A DNA stretch of 19,258 nt from Methyloligella sp. (GCA_027058255.1 JALUTE010000515.1:1-19258); one strand, 5' to 3'; positions 1 to 7,870 are shown, counted from the stretch's first letter. Notes: generated by a model from the sequence alone, not told the origin. Program-made: numbers and translations.

Positions 1-1
1 C

Positions 2-2455
2 TGGCCCCTTTTCGCCGTGGGCGGCCTGTTTCTCGCCGTCTCCCTTGCGGGGCTCTGGCCCCTCCTCTCCCCCCTGCCGCACAAGCTCCTTCTCGCCGCC
101 TTCGCGCTGGCCGCCCTCGCTGCGCTGGTGCCGCCTGCGCGCATGCGCTGGCCCAGCCGGGCCGAGGCGATCCGCCGGCTCGAGCGTGGCTCCGGCGTTC
201 CGCACCGCCCGGCCTCCTCCTGGCAGGACAGGCCCGCCGGCACGGCTGCAGACAGCCCCCTCGCCGCGCGCCTCTGGCAGGCCCATCGCGAACGCATGGC
301 CCGGCTTTTCGCGCGCCTTACCGTGCGCCCGCCAACCCCGCGTGTTGACCGTTTCGACCCCTTCGCCCTGCGTGCACTCCTGATCCTGGTGCTCGTCCCC
401 CTGCTCCTCGCCCGTGGCGGCGAGATGCGCGCCCGGCTCGGCGAGGCCTTCGCGATCGCAGATGCCGGTGCTGCTACGCAAGCCCGGCTCGATGCCTGGG
501 TCACGCCCCCGCTCTATACGGGCGAGCCCCCCATCATGCTCGCCGATGGGGCCCGGCCCCTCGACCCAGGCGGTCACGATGCCCGCCGCGTCCAGGTGCC
601 GGCCGGAAGCCTTCTCGTCATCCGTGCGGCAGGCCCCGGGCACCGGCGCTACACCGTGACCGTGTCGGACGCGGGCTCGAGCGACGCCGCTTCCACGGGC
701 AAGGCCGCCGCCGGGCCGAAGGTCTCGCGAAAGATCGCCGACGATCTCAGCAACTATCAGATCACCCTCACCGGCGATGCCAGCGTGCATGTGCGCGAGG
801 GCGGCAGCGCCCGGGCGAGCTGGCAATTCCAGGTGCGCCCGGACAAGCCGCCGCGCATCCGCCTGACCAAACCGCCGGGGCGCGGCGCGCGGGGCTCGCT
901 GCGGCTCACCTTCGCCGTCGAGGACGACTATGGCGTCGTCTCCGCCGAGGCGCGCTTCGCGCTCGTCAAGCCCAAGGGCGCCGGCGCCGAGAGCAAAGCC
1001 CGCCCGGCCGCTCTTTTCGACAAGCCGCCCGTCCTTCCCCTTCGCTTGCCGCGCGCCAATGCCAGGAAGGCGGAAGGGGTGACGTTCAAGGATCTCACCG
1101 CCCATCCCTGGGCCGGCCTCACCGTGCGCCTCACCCTCGTGGCGCGCGATCAGGCGGGCCAGACCGGCCAGAGCGAGCCCATTGTCTTCACCCTGCCCGA
1201 GCGGCGCTTCAGCAAGCCGTTCGCCCGCGCCCTCATCGAGCAGCGCCGCGCCCTCGTCATGCACCCGACCCGGCGCATGCGCGTGGCCCGTGCAATCGAT
1301 GCGCTGACCATCGCACCCGAGCGCTTCATCCCCGACAAGACGGTCTATCTGGGCTTGCGCTCGGCCTATTGGCGCCTGCGTCACGACCGCTCCATCGGTG
1401 CGGTCGAAAGCGTCGTCGCGCAGCTTTGGAAACTTGCGCTCCGCATCGAGGACGGCGATCTATCGGATGCCGAGCGCGCCCTGCGCCGGGCGCAGGAGCG
1501 CCTGATGAGCGCGCTCGAGAACAACGCCTCCGAGGCCGAGATCTCCAAGCTCGTCAAGGAGCTGCGCCAGGCGTTGTCGCGTTTTCTGCGCTCCCTGTCC
1601 CAGCAGGCGCAGAAGGGTCAGCCCCGCATTGCGCCGCCCCCCGGGCTCGGGCGCAATCAGGCGGTCTCCCCGCGCGATCTCGACCGCATGCTCAAGGCGA
1701 TCGAGCGCATGGCCCGCTCCGGCGCTCGCGATGCCGCCCAGCAGATGCTGAGCCAGCTGCGCAATCTCCTGGAGCAGCTCCAGTCGGGACGCAATGCCAA
1801 TGCCGGCCAGACCCGGCGCATGATGCAGATGATGGATCGTTTCGGCGATCTCATCATGAAGCAGCAAAAGCTGATGGACGATACCTTCTCCGCCAAGCGC
1901 CGCCAGCAGGGGGAGCGCCGGGGGGAGGGTCCCGGGCGCGGCGGCGAGCGACGCCCCGGCCAAAGGCCCGGGCGCAGTGGCCAAGGCAACAGCAGCAGGG
2001 CGGGCATGGCCCTCGGCCGCCGCCAGGGCGATCTGCAAGGCCAGCTCGAGAAACTGCTGGAGGGGCTGCGCGGCCTCGGCGCCCGGGTGCCCGGCCAGCT
2101 CGAAGGGGCGCGCCGGGCCATGGAAGGGGCGCGCAAGTCGCTCAAGCGCGGCGATCTCGGCCGGGCCACACAAGAGCAGGGCCTTGCGCTCGACAAGCTG
2201 CGCAAGGGCAGCCGCGCGCTGGCAGAGCAGGTTTTCCGCGCCCTCGCCCGCCAGTTCGGCCGCGGCGCGCGCGACCCGCTCGGCCGTCCGCAGCGCACCG
2301 AGGGCCCCGATCTCGGCACCACGGTGAAGGTCCCCGACGAGATCGACATTCAGCGGGCACGGGAGATCCTCGAGGAGCTGCGCCGGCGCCTCTCCGACCA
2401 GACGCGCCCGCCGGTCGAGCTCGACTATCTGGAGCGCCTGCTGCGCCAGTTCTAG
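2..2455 (+). CDS. DUF4175 / TIGR02302 family membrane protein (5' truncated)
   Basis: The reading frame is open from base 2 to a TAG at 2453-2455 (817 codons visible), and the true start lies upstream. A GTG at 17 is in frame, but the residues before it (WPLFAV) read as part of the same hydrophobic N-terminus, so the gene is probably cut by the window edge. Two hydrophobic segments near the N-terminus are followed by a WPSRAEAIRRLER-type stretch and a third membrane segment at about 4 o'clock of the first 150 residues (FALRALLILVLVPLLLARG, bases about 360-420). A large, probably periplasmic region follows. The last third is Gln/Arg/Leu-rich with predicted coiled coil, and contains a Gly/Arg/Gln low-complexity linker near bases 1890-2000. 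This layout matches TIGR02302/DUF4175, an alphaproteobacterial family of unknown function of about 850 aa. No enzyme motif is visible. Family assignment is from recognition of the sequence, not a search. Confidence 0.85.
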   Translation, partial: WPLFAVGGLFLAVSLAGLWPLLSPLPHKLLLAAFALAALAALVPPARMRWPSRAEAIRRLERGSGVPHRPASSWQDRPAGTAADSPLAARLWQAHRERMARLFARLTVRPPTPRVDRFDPFALRALLILVLVPLLLARGGEMRARLGEAFAIADAGAATQARLDAWVTPPLYTGEPPIMLADGARPLDPGGHDARRVQVPAGSLLVIRAAGPGHRRYTVTVSDAGSSDAASTGKAAAGPKVSRKIADDLSNYQITLTGDASVHVREGGSARASWQFQVRPDKPPRIRLTKPPGRGARGSLRLTFAVEDDYGVVSAEARFALVKPKGAGAESKARPAALFDKPPVLPLRLPRANARKAEGVTFKDLTAHPWAGLTVRLTLVARDQAGQTGQSEPIVFTLPERRFSKPFARALIEQRRALVMHPTRRMRVARAIDALTIAPERFIPDKTVYLGLRSAYWRLRHDRSIGAVESVVAQLWKLALRIEDGDLSDAERALRRAQERLMSALENNASEAEISKLVKELRQALSRFLRSLSQQAQKGQPRIAPPPGLGRNQAVSPRDLDRMLKAIERMARSGARDAAQQMLSQLRNLLEQLQSGRNANAGQTRRMMQMMDRFGDLIMKQQKLMDDTFSAKRRQQGERRGEGPGRGGERRPGQRPGRSGQGNSSRAGMALGRRQGDLQGQLEKLLEGLRGLGARVPGQLEGARRAMEGARKSLKRGDLGRATQEQGLALDKLRKGSRALAEQVFRALARQFGRGARDPLGRPQRTEGPDLGTTVKVPDEIDIQRAREILEELRRRLSDQTRPPVELDYLERLLRQF

Positions 2456-2501
2456 GGTCCATGGCTACGGGCGGGCTGTTTCCCTTCTCCCCACCGACCG
2501 A

Positions 2502-2530
2502 TTGACTTGCCCACACCGCCTCACCATAGT
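2502..2530 (+). promoter_or_regulatory. Putative sigma-70-type promoter, possibly giving a leaderless mRNA
   Basis: TTGACT (2502-2507, 5/6 to consensus) is separated by exactly 17 bp from CATAGT (2525-2530, 4/6). The ATG at 2538 begins 7 bases after the -10 box, where transcription would normally start. No Shine-Dalgarno sequence precedes that ATG. The promoter is inferred from sequence only. Confidence 0.45.
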
Positions 2531-2537
2531 GCGTGCC

Positions 2538-3035
2538 ATGGGTGCGATTGCATTCGATACGCTGAAATTCGCGCGCAAGCTCGAGGAGGCCGGCTTCTCG
2601 CCGGAGCAGGCCGTCGGCGCCGCCGAGGCGTTCGGCGCCGCGCTTGGCGATCAGCTCTTTTCCGGCGACGATTTGGTGACCAAAGCCGATCTGCAGGACG
2701 CCCTCGCACCGATCAAGGCCGACATCGCCGAGCTGAAAGTGGACGTCGCCACTCTCAAGGCGGACGTGGCCACTCTCCAAACAGACGTGAGCGCGCTGAA
2801 AACGGACGTGAAGGCGCTCAAGGCGGACGTTTCCACACTCATGACGGACGTCGGTGCGCTCAGGACAGACGTTTCCACACTCAAGACGGACGGGGAAGCC
2901 CTCAAGGCGGACGTCGCCACCCTCAAGATGCAGTTCGCCGTGATCGCAGCCGAGCTCGCCATGCTCAAATGGATCGCCGGCGGGATCGGCTTCGGCGTCG
3001 TCCTGCTCGTCCTGAAGAGCTTCTGGCCGGGCTGA
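2538..3035 (+). CDS. DUF1640 / MCUR1 (CCDC90)-like coiled-coil membrane protein
   Basis: This is a 165-aa protein with three parts. The N-terminal module (about 1-60, starting MGAIAFDTLKFARKLEEAGF and containing SPEQA and LVTKADL) is typical of bacterial DUF1640 proteins. A regular heptad coiled coil runs from residue 66 to about 130, built from LKxDVxx units. A single C-terminal membrane helix (about 144-161) ends in SFWPG. The family includes mitochondrial MCUR1/CCDC90 proteins; bacterial members have no settled function and are expected to be tail-anchored coiled coils. The ATG at 2538 is preferred over upstream TTG (2502) and GTG (2529) because family homology begins there and a promoter-like sequence overlaps the upstream codons. 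It ends 22 bp from the convergent kdsA stop. Confidence 0.8.
   Translation: MGAIAFDTLKFARKLEEAGFSPEQAVGAAEAFGAALGDQLFSGDDLVTKADLQDALAPIKADIAELKVDVATLKADVATLQTDVSALKTDVKALKADVSTLMTDVGALRTDVSTLKTDGEALKADVATLKMQFAVIAAELAMLKWIAGGIGFGVVLLVLKSFWPG
2733..2921 (+). repeat. In-frame 21-bp repeat array encoding LKxDVxx heptads
   Basis: Nine consecutive 21-bp units encode heptads starting with Leu-Lys/Gln/Met/Arg (LKVDVAT, LKADVAT, LQTDVSA, LKTDVKA and so on), followed by a diverged LKMQFAV. Units share ctcaag/gcggacgt-like DNA cores, so the array looks like tandem duplication with later divergence. Unit number could vary between strains. Confidence 0.85.
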
Positions 3036-3057
3036 GCCGCGCCCCCGCCCGTTCCGC

Positions 3058-3960
3058 CTACCCCCGCGAAGCCTCGCCGCTCATGCCCTTCACCAGCGCG
3101 TCGATGGCCATGAGCTCGCGCATGAGCGGCTCGAAATCCGCCAGCGGCACCATGTTGGGGCCATCGGACGGGGCGCTCTCCGGGTCCTGATGGGTCTCGA
3201 TGAACAGCCCCGCCACGCCCACCGCCACGGCGGCGCGCGCAAGCACGGGCACGAAACGCCGCTCGCCCCCGGAGGCGCCGCCACGCCCGCCGGGCTGCTG
3301 AACCGAATGGGTGGCATCGAAGATCACCGGGCAGCCGGTCTCCGCCAGAATGGGCAGGGCGCGCATGTCCGAGACCAATGTGTTGTAGCCAAAACTTGCA
3401 CCCCGCTCGGTGACGAGAATATCGCGATTGCCGGCGCCGAGCACCTTGGCAACCACATGGGCCATGTCCCAGGGCGCGAGGAACTGGCCCTTCTTGACCT
3501 TCACCGGCTTGCCCGTCTTCGCGGCAGCGACCAGGAGATCGGTCTGCCGGCAAAGAAAGGCGGGGATTTGCAGCACGTCCACCGCCTCCGCGACCGGGGC
3601 GCATTGGGCCGGCTCGTGCACATCCGTCACCACGGGCAGGGCGAGGCTTTCGCGAATCTCCGCGAAGATGGGGAGCGCCTCGGCGAGGCCGAGCCCGCGG
3701 GCGCTCGCAAGGCTGGTGCGGTTCGCCTTGTCGAAGGACGACTTGAAGACAAGGCTGAGGCCGATCCGGCCGGCGATCTCCTTGAGGGCCGAGGCCATCT
3801 CGAGCGCATGGGCGCGGCTCTCCAGTGCGCAGGGACCCGCGAAGACCGCGATGGGCGCATCATTGGCAAAGCGCACCTGGCCAATCTGCACCGCGCTGTG
3901 GGGGCGCGTTTCGGTGTCCGCCGTCCCTCCCCCCTCTCTCTCGCCGCCGCCTGCCGTCAT
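3058..3960 (-). CDS. kdsA: 3-deoxy-8-phosphooctulonate (KDO-8-P) synthase
   Basis: This cytosolic enzyme condenses phosphoenolpyruvate with arabinose 5-phosphate to make Kdo-8-P for lipopolysaccharide. The product is 300 aa (E. coli KdsA is 284). Recognisable motifs are AGPCALES (42-48), FKSSFDKANRTS, TDVHEP (112-117), QIPAFLCRQTDL, VKKGQFLAPWDM, GYNTLVSDM and GLFIETHQDPESAPSDGPN. Cys44 stands where E. coli KdsA has Asn, and His218, Glu255 and Asp266 fill the other metal positions, so this should be a metal-dependent (Aquifex-type) KdsA. That is inference from known family members. Residues 1-25 are a Gly/Glu-rich extension before the conserved core. The ATG (3960-3958) overlaps the TGA of the upstream acyl-CoA synthetase (3959-3957), implying translational coupling. 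Confidence 0.96.
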   Translation of the reverse strand: MTAGGGEREGGGTADTETRPHSAVQIGQVRFANDAPIAVFAGPCALESRAHALEMASALKEIAGRIGLSLVFKSSFDKANRTSLASARGLGLAEALPIFAEIRESLALPVVTDVHEPAQCAPVAEAVDVLQIPAFLCRQTDLLVAAAKTGKPVKVKKGQFLAPWDMAHVVAKVLGAGNRDILVTERGASFGYNTLVSDMRALPILAETGCPVIFDATHSVQQPGGRGGASGGERRFVPVLARAAVAVGVAGLFIETHQDPESAPSDGPNMVPLADFEPLMRELMAIDALVKGMSGEASRG

Positions 3961-5522
3961 GCCGTCTCCCTGTCCTCTCGATCCGCAGCCACATCGCGAT
4001 AGGCCTCGCGCAGCTCCCGTTTCAGGATCTTGCCCGCCGCATTGCGGGGAAAGGCATCGAGCAGCACCACACGCGCGACCTTCTGGAAGCGTGCCGCCAC
4101 CCGCTCGTTGATCCAGGCCGCGATCTCGGCCGCGGCCGCGTCCCGGTCCGCGATCTCCGCATCGGGGGCCGGAACGATGGCCGCCACCGGACTTTCGCCC
4201 CATTTGGCATGCGGCACCCCGAACACCGCCACCTCCTGAACCATCGGATGGCGCGCCGCAACCTCCTCGATGTCGCGGGGATAGACATTGACCCCGCCCG
4301 AGATGATCATGTCCTTCTTCCGGTCGACGAGATAGAGGAAGCCGTCCTCGTCCAGATAGCCAAGATCGCCGGAGTGGATCCATCCCTTCCGCACGGTCTC
4401 GGCCGTGAGATCGGGTCGCTTGTAATAGCCGGACATCATGATGGGGCTGCGCCCGATGATCTCGCCGATCTCGCCCACGGGCTTGTCGTGGCCCTGCTCG
4501 TCCACCACGCGCACCTCGAAGAAGGGCGGCGGCGTTCCGACCGAGCCGGGCTTCCTGGGAAAATCGTGCTTGTCCAGGATCACCATGAAGCCCTCGGTCA
4601 GCCCGTAGAGCTCATAGAAGCGTCCGGGAAGGCGCTCATCCAGCCGGCGCTTGTGCTCCAGCGGCAGCGGCGCGCCGAGGGATTGCACCATCTCCAGCGA
4701 GCCCACCCGCTCCCCGGTGAAATCCGGCGAGGCGAGCAGGGCCGCGATCTGGGTCGGCACCAGAACGATATGGGTCGCCCGCTCGCGCTCGATGGCGGCG
4801 ATGAAGGCCTCCGGCTCGAATGTCTCCTGCAGCACATAGGTCCCGCCCAGGAAGAAGCTCGGCATGAGCGAGATGAAAGCACCGTTGAAGATGATGGCGC
4901 CCGCATGCAGCACGACACTTTCGGGGCGCATGCGGAAGCTGGCGCCGAACAGGGCGGCATATTGGGTGCGCACGAAATGGCTCAGCATGATGCCCTTGGG
5001 CTCGCCCGTGGTGCCGCTCGAATAGACGATGTTGAACAGATCCTCGCCCGTGAGATCCGGATCGGGGGGCGGCGTGTCGGCCGCCCCGGAGACGAGATCG
5101 TCATAGGCGGTGAAGCCGTCCTTGCGACCGCAGGCGATGATCCGCCGCTCCGGCGCCACCGCCCCATTGCCCTCGAGCGCTGCCGCGACCGCGTCCGCGG
5201 TCCTGGGGTGCGCCAGCACGGCGCGGCTGTCCGAGGCCGCGAGCAGGCCGGAGAGCCCCCTCTCCGAGAGGAGCGGGCTCATGGGCACCACGACGAGGCC
5301 GGTCTCGGCGGCGGCCCAGTAGAGGGTCAACAGCTCCAGCGCGTTCGGCATGACGGAGGCGATCTTGTCGCCCTTGGCAAGCCCGAGCCCGAGGAGGCCA
5401 TGGGCGAGCCGGTGCACACGGCGCGCAAACGCCCGGTAGGTCAGCCGCTCATCCCCGAACACCACCGCCAGATGGTCGCCCCGATAGCGCGCCTGCCGCT
5501 CGATCAGCCCACCCAGATGCAT
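3957..5522 (-). CDS. AMP-forming acyl-CoA synthetase (class I adenylate-forming enzyme)
   Basis: This 521-aa enzyme should activate a carboxylic acid to acyl-AMP and then acyl-CoA. Visible ANL-superfamily motifs are the P-loop YSSGTTGEPKG (167-177), YELYGLTEG (303-311), the HSGDLGYLDEDGF hinge region with Asp386, the DRKKDMIISGGVNVYPRDIEE block (400-420), and the catalytic Lys498 in NAAGKILKREL. The chain-length or substrate class cannot be read reliably; long-chain fatty-acid or aryl-CoA ligase are both possible. The start at 5522 is set by a strong purine-rich Shine-Dalgarno (GGGGAGGAG, about 5526-5534) and by the usual N-terminal LIERQARYRGDHLAV sequence; frames further upstream are unsupported. 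It overlaps kdsA by 4 bp (ATGA), so the two are almost certainly co-transcribed. I know of no established role for such a ligase in Kdo synthesis. Confidence 0.93.
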   Translation of the reverse strand: MHLGGLIERQARYRGDHLAVVFGDERLTYRAFARRVHRLAHGLLGLGLAKGDKIASVMPNALELLTLYWAAAETGLVVVPMSPLLSERGLSGLLAASDSRAVLAHPRTADAVAAALEGNGAVAPERRIIACGRKDGFTAYDDLVSGAADTPPPDPDLTGEDLFNIVYSSGTTGEPKGIMLSHFVRTQYAALFGASFRMRPESVVLHAGAIIFNGAFISLMPSFFLGGTYVLQETFEPEAFIAAIERERATHIVLVPTQIAALLASPDFTGERVGSLEMVQSLGAPLPLEHKRRLDERLPGRFYELYGLTEGFMVILDKHDFPRKPGSVGTPPPFFEVRVVDEQGHDKPVGEIGEIIGRSPIMMSGYYKRPDLTAETVRKGWIHSGDLGYLDEDGFLYLVDRKKDMIISGGVNVYPRDIEEVAARHPMVQEVAVFGVPHAKWGESPVAAIVPAPDAEIADRDAAAAEIAAWINERVAARFQKVARVVLLDAFPRNAAGKILKRELREAYRDVAADREDRETA

Positions 5523-5617
5523 GGCTCTCCTCCCCCGCCGTCTCGGCCCGGTCCAAACCATCCGGCCCTGTCGTGCATGTTATGGAGGCGCACCTGGCAA
5601 GGCCAGCGCGACGATAG

Positions 5618-5638
5618 CAAAAGGCGCCTTGGCGCCTT
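5618..5638 (-). terminator. Terminator-like hairpin after the displaced pyrG end
   Basis: On the minus strand GGCGCC-AA-GGCGCC is followed by TTTTGC. With flanking A and T bases the palindrome spans 5621-5638 (8-bp arms). It begins directly after the TAA of the displaced pyrG 3' end, as expected for the original pyrG terminator. The T-run is only four bases, so terminator strength is uncertain. Confidence 0.4.
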
Positions 5639-5663
5639 ACACCAGCCGCGATGGCTCGACGGC
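5637..5663 (-). repeat. Displaced duplicate of the pyrG 3' end (copy 1)
   Basis: These 27 bp match 26/27 the last nine codons of pyrG (5985-6011) in the same orientation, with one substitution that would change Gln to Pro in AVEQSRLV-stop. A few bases beyond the stop also match with a one-base gap (GCGCC versus GCGC). The two copies are 348 bp apart. There is no further pyrG homology to the right of this copy, so it is not a longer pseudogene. Confidence 0.85.
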
Positions 5664-5840
5664 CGGGTCTATCGCTCGATGGACGGCGCCGGCATCGAGC
5701 ATCGTGACATTGTGAGCAATATCGGGCGCGCACTCGATTCCCGAACGCTATTGGTTGGCGGGGAGCGTGGGGGGCGCTTGATCGCCGCATGGTCCGCTCC
5801 CATATGTCAAGAAATGCGCCAAAATAGACACAGGATACGG

Positions 5841-5951
5841 ATGTTCGTTGCCCTTTTGCTGGTGACGTTCTTTGCGAATGGACGTGCGGAAAGCTGGTTC
5901 TTCCTGCGCGACATGTGGGCTGCGAGCGAGATCGTCGCGCCGCCCGAGTGA
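5841..5951 (+). CDS. Possible 36-aa small protein in AT-richer spacer (doubtful)
   Basis: An ATG at 5841 opens a frame starting MFVALLLVTFFANGRAESWF, which resembles a short signal peptide or membrane segment followed by a brief polar tail, and stops at TGA 5949-5951. The preceding bases (caggatacgg) give only a weak purine-rich ribosome site. It lies between the two copies of the pyrG 3' end, in DNA of different composition. It could equally be a chance frame or the residue of a larger inserted gene. I recognise no homologue. Confidence 0.15.
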   Translation: MFVALLLVTFFANGRAESWFFLRDMWAASEIVAPPE

Positions 5952-5984
5952 CCTTTCGGCCGCCCTGGCCTCTCCCTGATGCGC

Positions 5985-6011
5985 TTACACCAGCCGCGAT
6001 TGCTCGACGGC
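5985..6011 (-). repeat. pyrG 3'-end repeat (copy 2, in gene)
   Basis: This is the functional copy of the 27-bp direct repeat, encoding the PyrG C-terminus and its TAA. It pairs with 5637-5663 (26/27 identical). The arrangement, with one copy completing a gene and the other displaced downstream, is that of attachment sites left by an element that integrates at a gene's 3' end. Confidence 0.7.
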
Positions 6012-7613
6012 GGCGGCGATGAAGCTTGCGAACAGCGGATGGGGATCGAAGGGGCGGGATTTCAGCTCCGGGTGGAACTGCACGCCGATGAACCAGGGGT
6101 GGTCGGGGATCTCCACGATCTCCGGCAGAAGGCCGTCGGGTGAGACGCCCGAGAAGACGAGCCCCGCCGCCTCCAGCGCCTCCCGATAGCGCATGTTCAC
6201 TTCATAGCGGTGGCGGTGGCGCTCCCAGATCCGCGTGCGCCCATAGATCTCGGCCACCCGGCTTCCCTCCTTGAGGACCGCCTCATAGGCACCAAGCCGC
6301 ATGGTCCCGCCGAGATCGCCCCCCGCCTCGCGCTGCTCGAGCTCGCCCTCGCGCATCCATTCGGTCATCAGCCCGACAACCGGCTCCTCCACCTCGCCAA
6401 ACTCGGTCGAGCCGGCGCCCTCGAGCCCGGCGAGATCGCGCGCCACCTCGATCACCGCCATCTGCATGCCGAAGCAGATGCCGAAATAGGGAATGCCGCG
6501 GGTGCGGGCGAAGCGGGCGGCGAGAATCTTGCCCTCTGCGCCGCGCTCGCCAAAGCCGCCCGGAACGAGAATGGCCTGCACATCGCCCAGATGGGCGGCC
6601 GGGTCCTCCGCCTCGAAGATCTCTGACGAAATCCAGTCAAGCTCCACCCGCACCTTGTTGGCGATGCCCCCATGGACGAGAGCCTCGCCCAGGGATTTGT
6701 AGGCGTCCTTGAGCCCGGTATACTTTCCGACGATGGCGACCCGCACCTCGCCCTCGGGGTTTGCCACCCGGCGCGAGATGCGCTCCCAGGTGGTGAGGTC
6801 CGGTGGCGGCGCATCGGCCATGGCGAAGGCGCGCAGAACCTCCCCGTCCAGGCCCTCCGCGTGATAGGCGCTTGGCACATCGTAGATGCTCGGCACGTCG
6901 AGCGCCTGGATCACCGCCTCGGGCCGCACATTGCAGAAAAGCGCGATCTTGCGCCGCTCGCCCTCCGGCACGGGCCGGTCGCAGCGGCAGAGCAGAATGT
7001 CCGGCTGAATGCCGATGGAGCGCAGCTCTTTCACCGAGTGCTGGGTGGGTTTGGTCTTCAGCTCGCCCGCCGTCGGAATGTAGGGAATGAGGGTCAGGTG
7101 AATGAAGATCGACTGGCGAGGCTCGAGCTCATTGCCGAGCTGGCGGATGGCCTCGAAGAAGGGCAGCCCCTCGATATCGCCAACCGTGCCGCCGATCTCG
7201 CAAAGGACGAAATCGACCTCCTCATTGCCTTCCAGCACGAAGGCCTTGATGGCATCGGTCACATGCGGGATCACCTGCACCGTCGCGCCGAGATAGTCGC
7301 CGCGCCGCTCCTTGGCGAGGATGTCCTGATAGATGCGCCCGGTGGTGACATTGTCGGCCTGGCTCGCCGGAACGCCGGTGAAGCGCTCATAATGGCCGAG
7401 ATCGAGATCGGTCTCCGCACCGTCATCGGTGACGAAGACCTCGCCATGCTGATAGGGGCTCATGGTGCCCGGATCGACATTGAGATAGGGGTCGAGCTTG
7501 CGCAGCCGCACCCTGTAGCCGCGCGCCTGGAGAAGCGCGCCCAGTGCCGCCGAAGCCAGCCCCTTGCCGAGCGAGGAAACCACGCCGCCGGTAATGAAGA
7601 TGTACCGCGCCAT
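5985..7613 (-). CDS. pyrG: CTP synthase
   Basis: The enzyme makes CTP from UTP, ATP and glutamine. The 542-aa length is usual for the family. The N-terminal amidoligase domain begins MARYIFITGGVVSSLGKGL and contains RKLDPYLNVDPGTMSPYQHGEVFVTDDG (38-65). The C-terminal glutamine amidotransferase domain has the PGGFGERG loop (351-358), the nucleophile Cys380 in GICFGMQ, and the His514/Glu516 pair in FHPELKSRP. All catalytic residues seem intact. The ATG at 7613 is the family start, although no good Shine-Dalgarno precedes it. secG lies 257 bp upstream on the same strand, as in many alphaproteobacteria (tpiA/secG/pyrG/kdsA order). The last nine codons are duplicated 348 bp downstream, so the present 3' end may derive from an insertion event. 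Confidence 0.98.
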   Translation of the reverse strand: MARYIFITGGVVSSLGKGLASAALGALLQARGYRVRLRKLDPYLNVDPGTMSPYQHGEVFVTDDGAETDLDLGHYERFTGVPASQADNVTTGRIYQDILAKERRGDYLGATVQVIPHVTDAIKAFVLEGNEEVDFVLCEIGGTVGDIEGLPFFEAIRQLGNELEPRQSIFIHLTLIPYIPTAGELKTKPTQHSVKELRSIGIQPDILLCRCDRPVPEGERRKIALFCNVRPEAVIQALDVPSIYDVPSAYHAEGLDGEVLRAFAMADAPPPDLTTWERISRRVANPEGEVRVAIVGKYTGLKDAYKSLGEALVHGGIANKVRVELDWISSEIFEAEDPAAHLGDVQAILVPGGFGERGAEGKILAARFARTRGIPYFGICFGMQMAVIEVARDLAGLEGAGSTEFGEVEEPVVGLMTEWMREGELEQREAGGDLGGTMRLGAYEAVLKEGSRVAEIYGRTRIWERHRHRYEVNMRYREALEAAGLVFSGVSPDGLLPEIVEIPDHPWFIGVQFHPELKSRPFDPHPLFASFIAAAVEQSRLV

Positions 7614-7870
7614 GGGCCTGCAGAATATAGGAGGGCGGACGCGATTCGAAGCGGCGATTTCACACAATCCACGACCGATCGCCGCGAGCGCCGCCCGAGC
7701 GGGCCGAAGCGATCCCAACGCTGGCGCAACGGCCGCCCGCCCCGCCCGGCACCATGCGCCGGCCTTCCACTCGCAAGCCGGCGCCGGCCGCGATCTCCAG
7801 CACTGTTTTCAATAGGTTGCCGCCAGGCCAACCCCTCTGTGCGCACGCCGCCCCGTGGGCGAGCCGTCCG

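Larger units (their letters stand above)
5523..5984. other. Spacer between pyrG and the acyl-CoA synthetase gene
   Basis: This 462-bp stretch has no convincing gene. It holds a displaced copy of the pyrG 3' end (5637-5663), a terminator-like hairpin next to it (5621-5638), and an AT-richer stretch (about 5740-5920) unlike its GC-rich surroundings. A 36-codon plus-strand frame lies in that stretch. The 114 bp nearest the synthetase gene presumably carry its translation signal and perhaps a promoter, but no clear -35/-10 pair was seen. Confidence 0.7.

Noticed and set aside
2733..2921. 21-bp repeats as a CRISPR-like or minisatellite array
   Set aside because: They are in frame, encode coiled-coil heptads with no spacers, and are fully explained by the protein.
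5780..5810. Perfect TTGACA on the minus strand (5810-5805) as a promoter for the acyl-CoA synthetase
   Set aside because: No -10-like sequence follows at 16-18 bp, and it lies nearly 300 bp from the start codon within the suspected inserted DNA.
3825..5951. Long plus-strand open frame (708 codons) over kdsA and the acyl-CoA synthetase gene
   Set aside because: It is antisense to two convincing enzymes, and its translation is His/Arg/Gly-rich with no family signature. The same holds for long antisense frames at 11039-12922 and 13190-14707.
7614..7640. TATATT (minus strand, 7629-7624) as a pyrG -10 box
   Set aside because: No acceptable -35 box lies 16-18 bp upstream, so it was not called a promoter, although its closeness to the ATG could fit a short leader.
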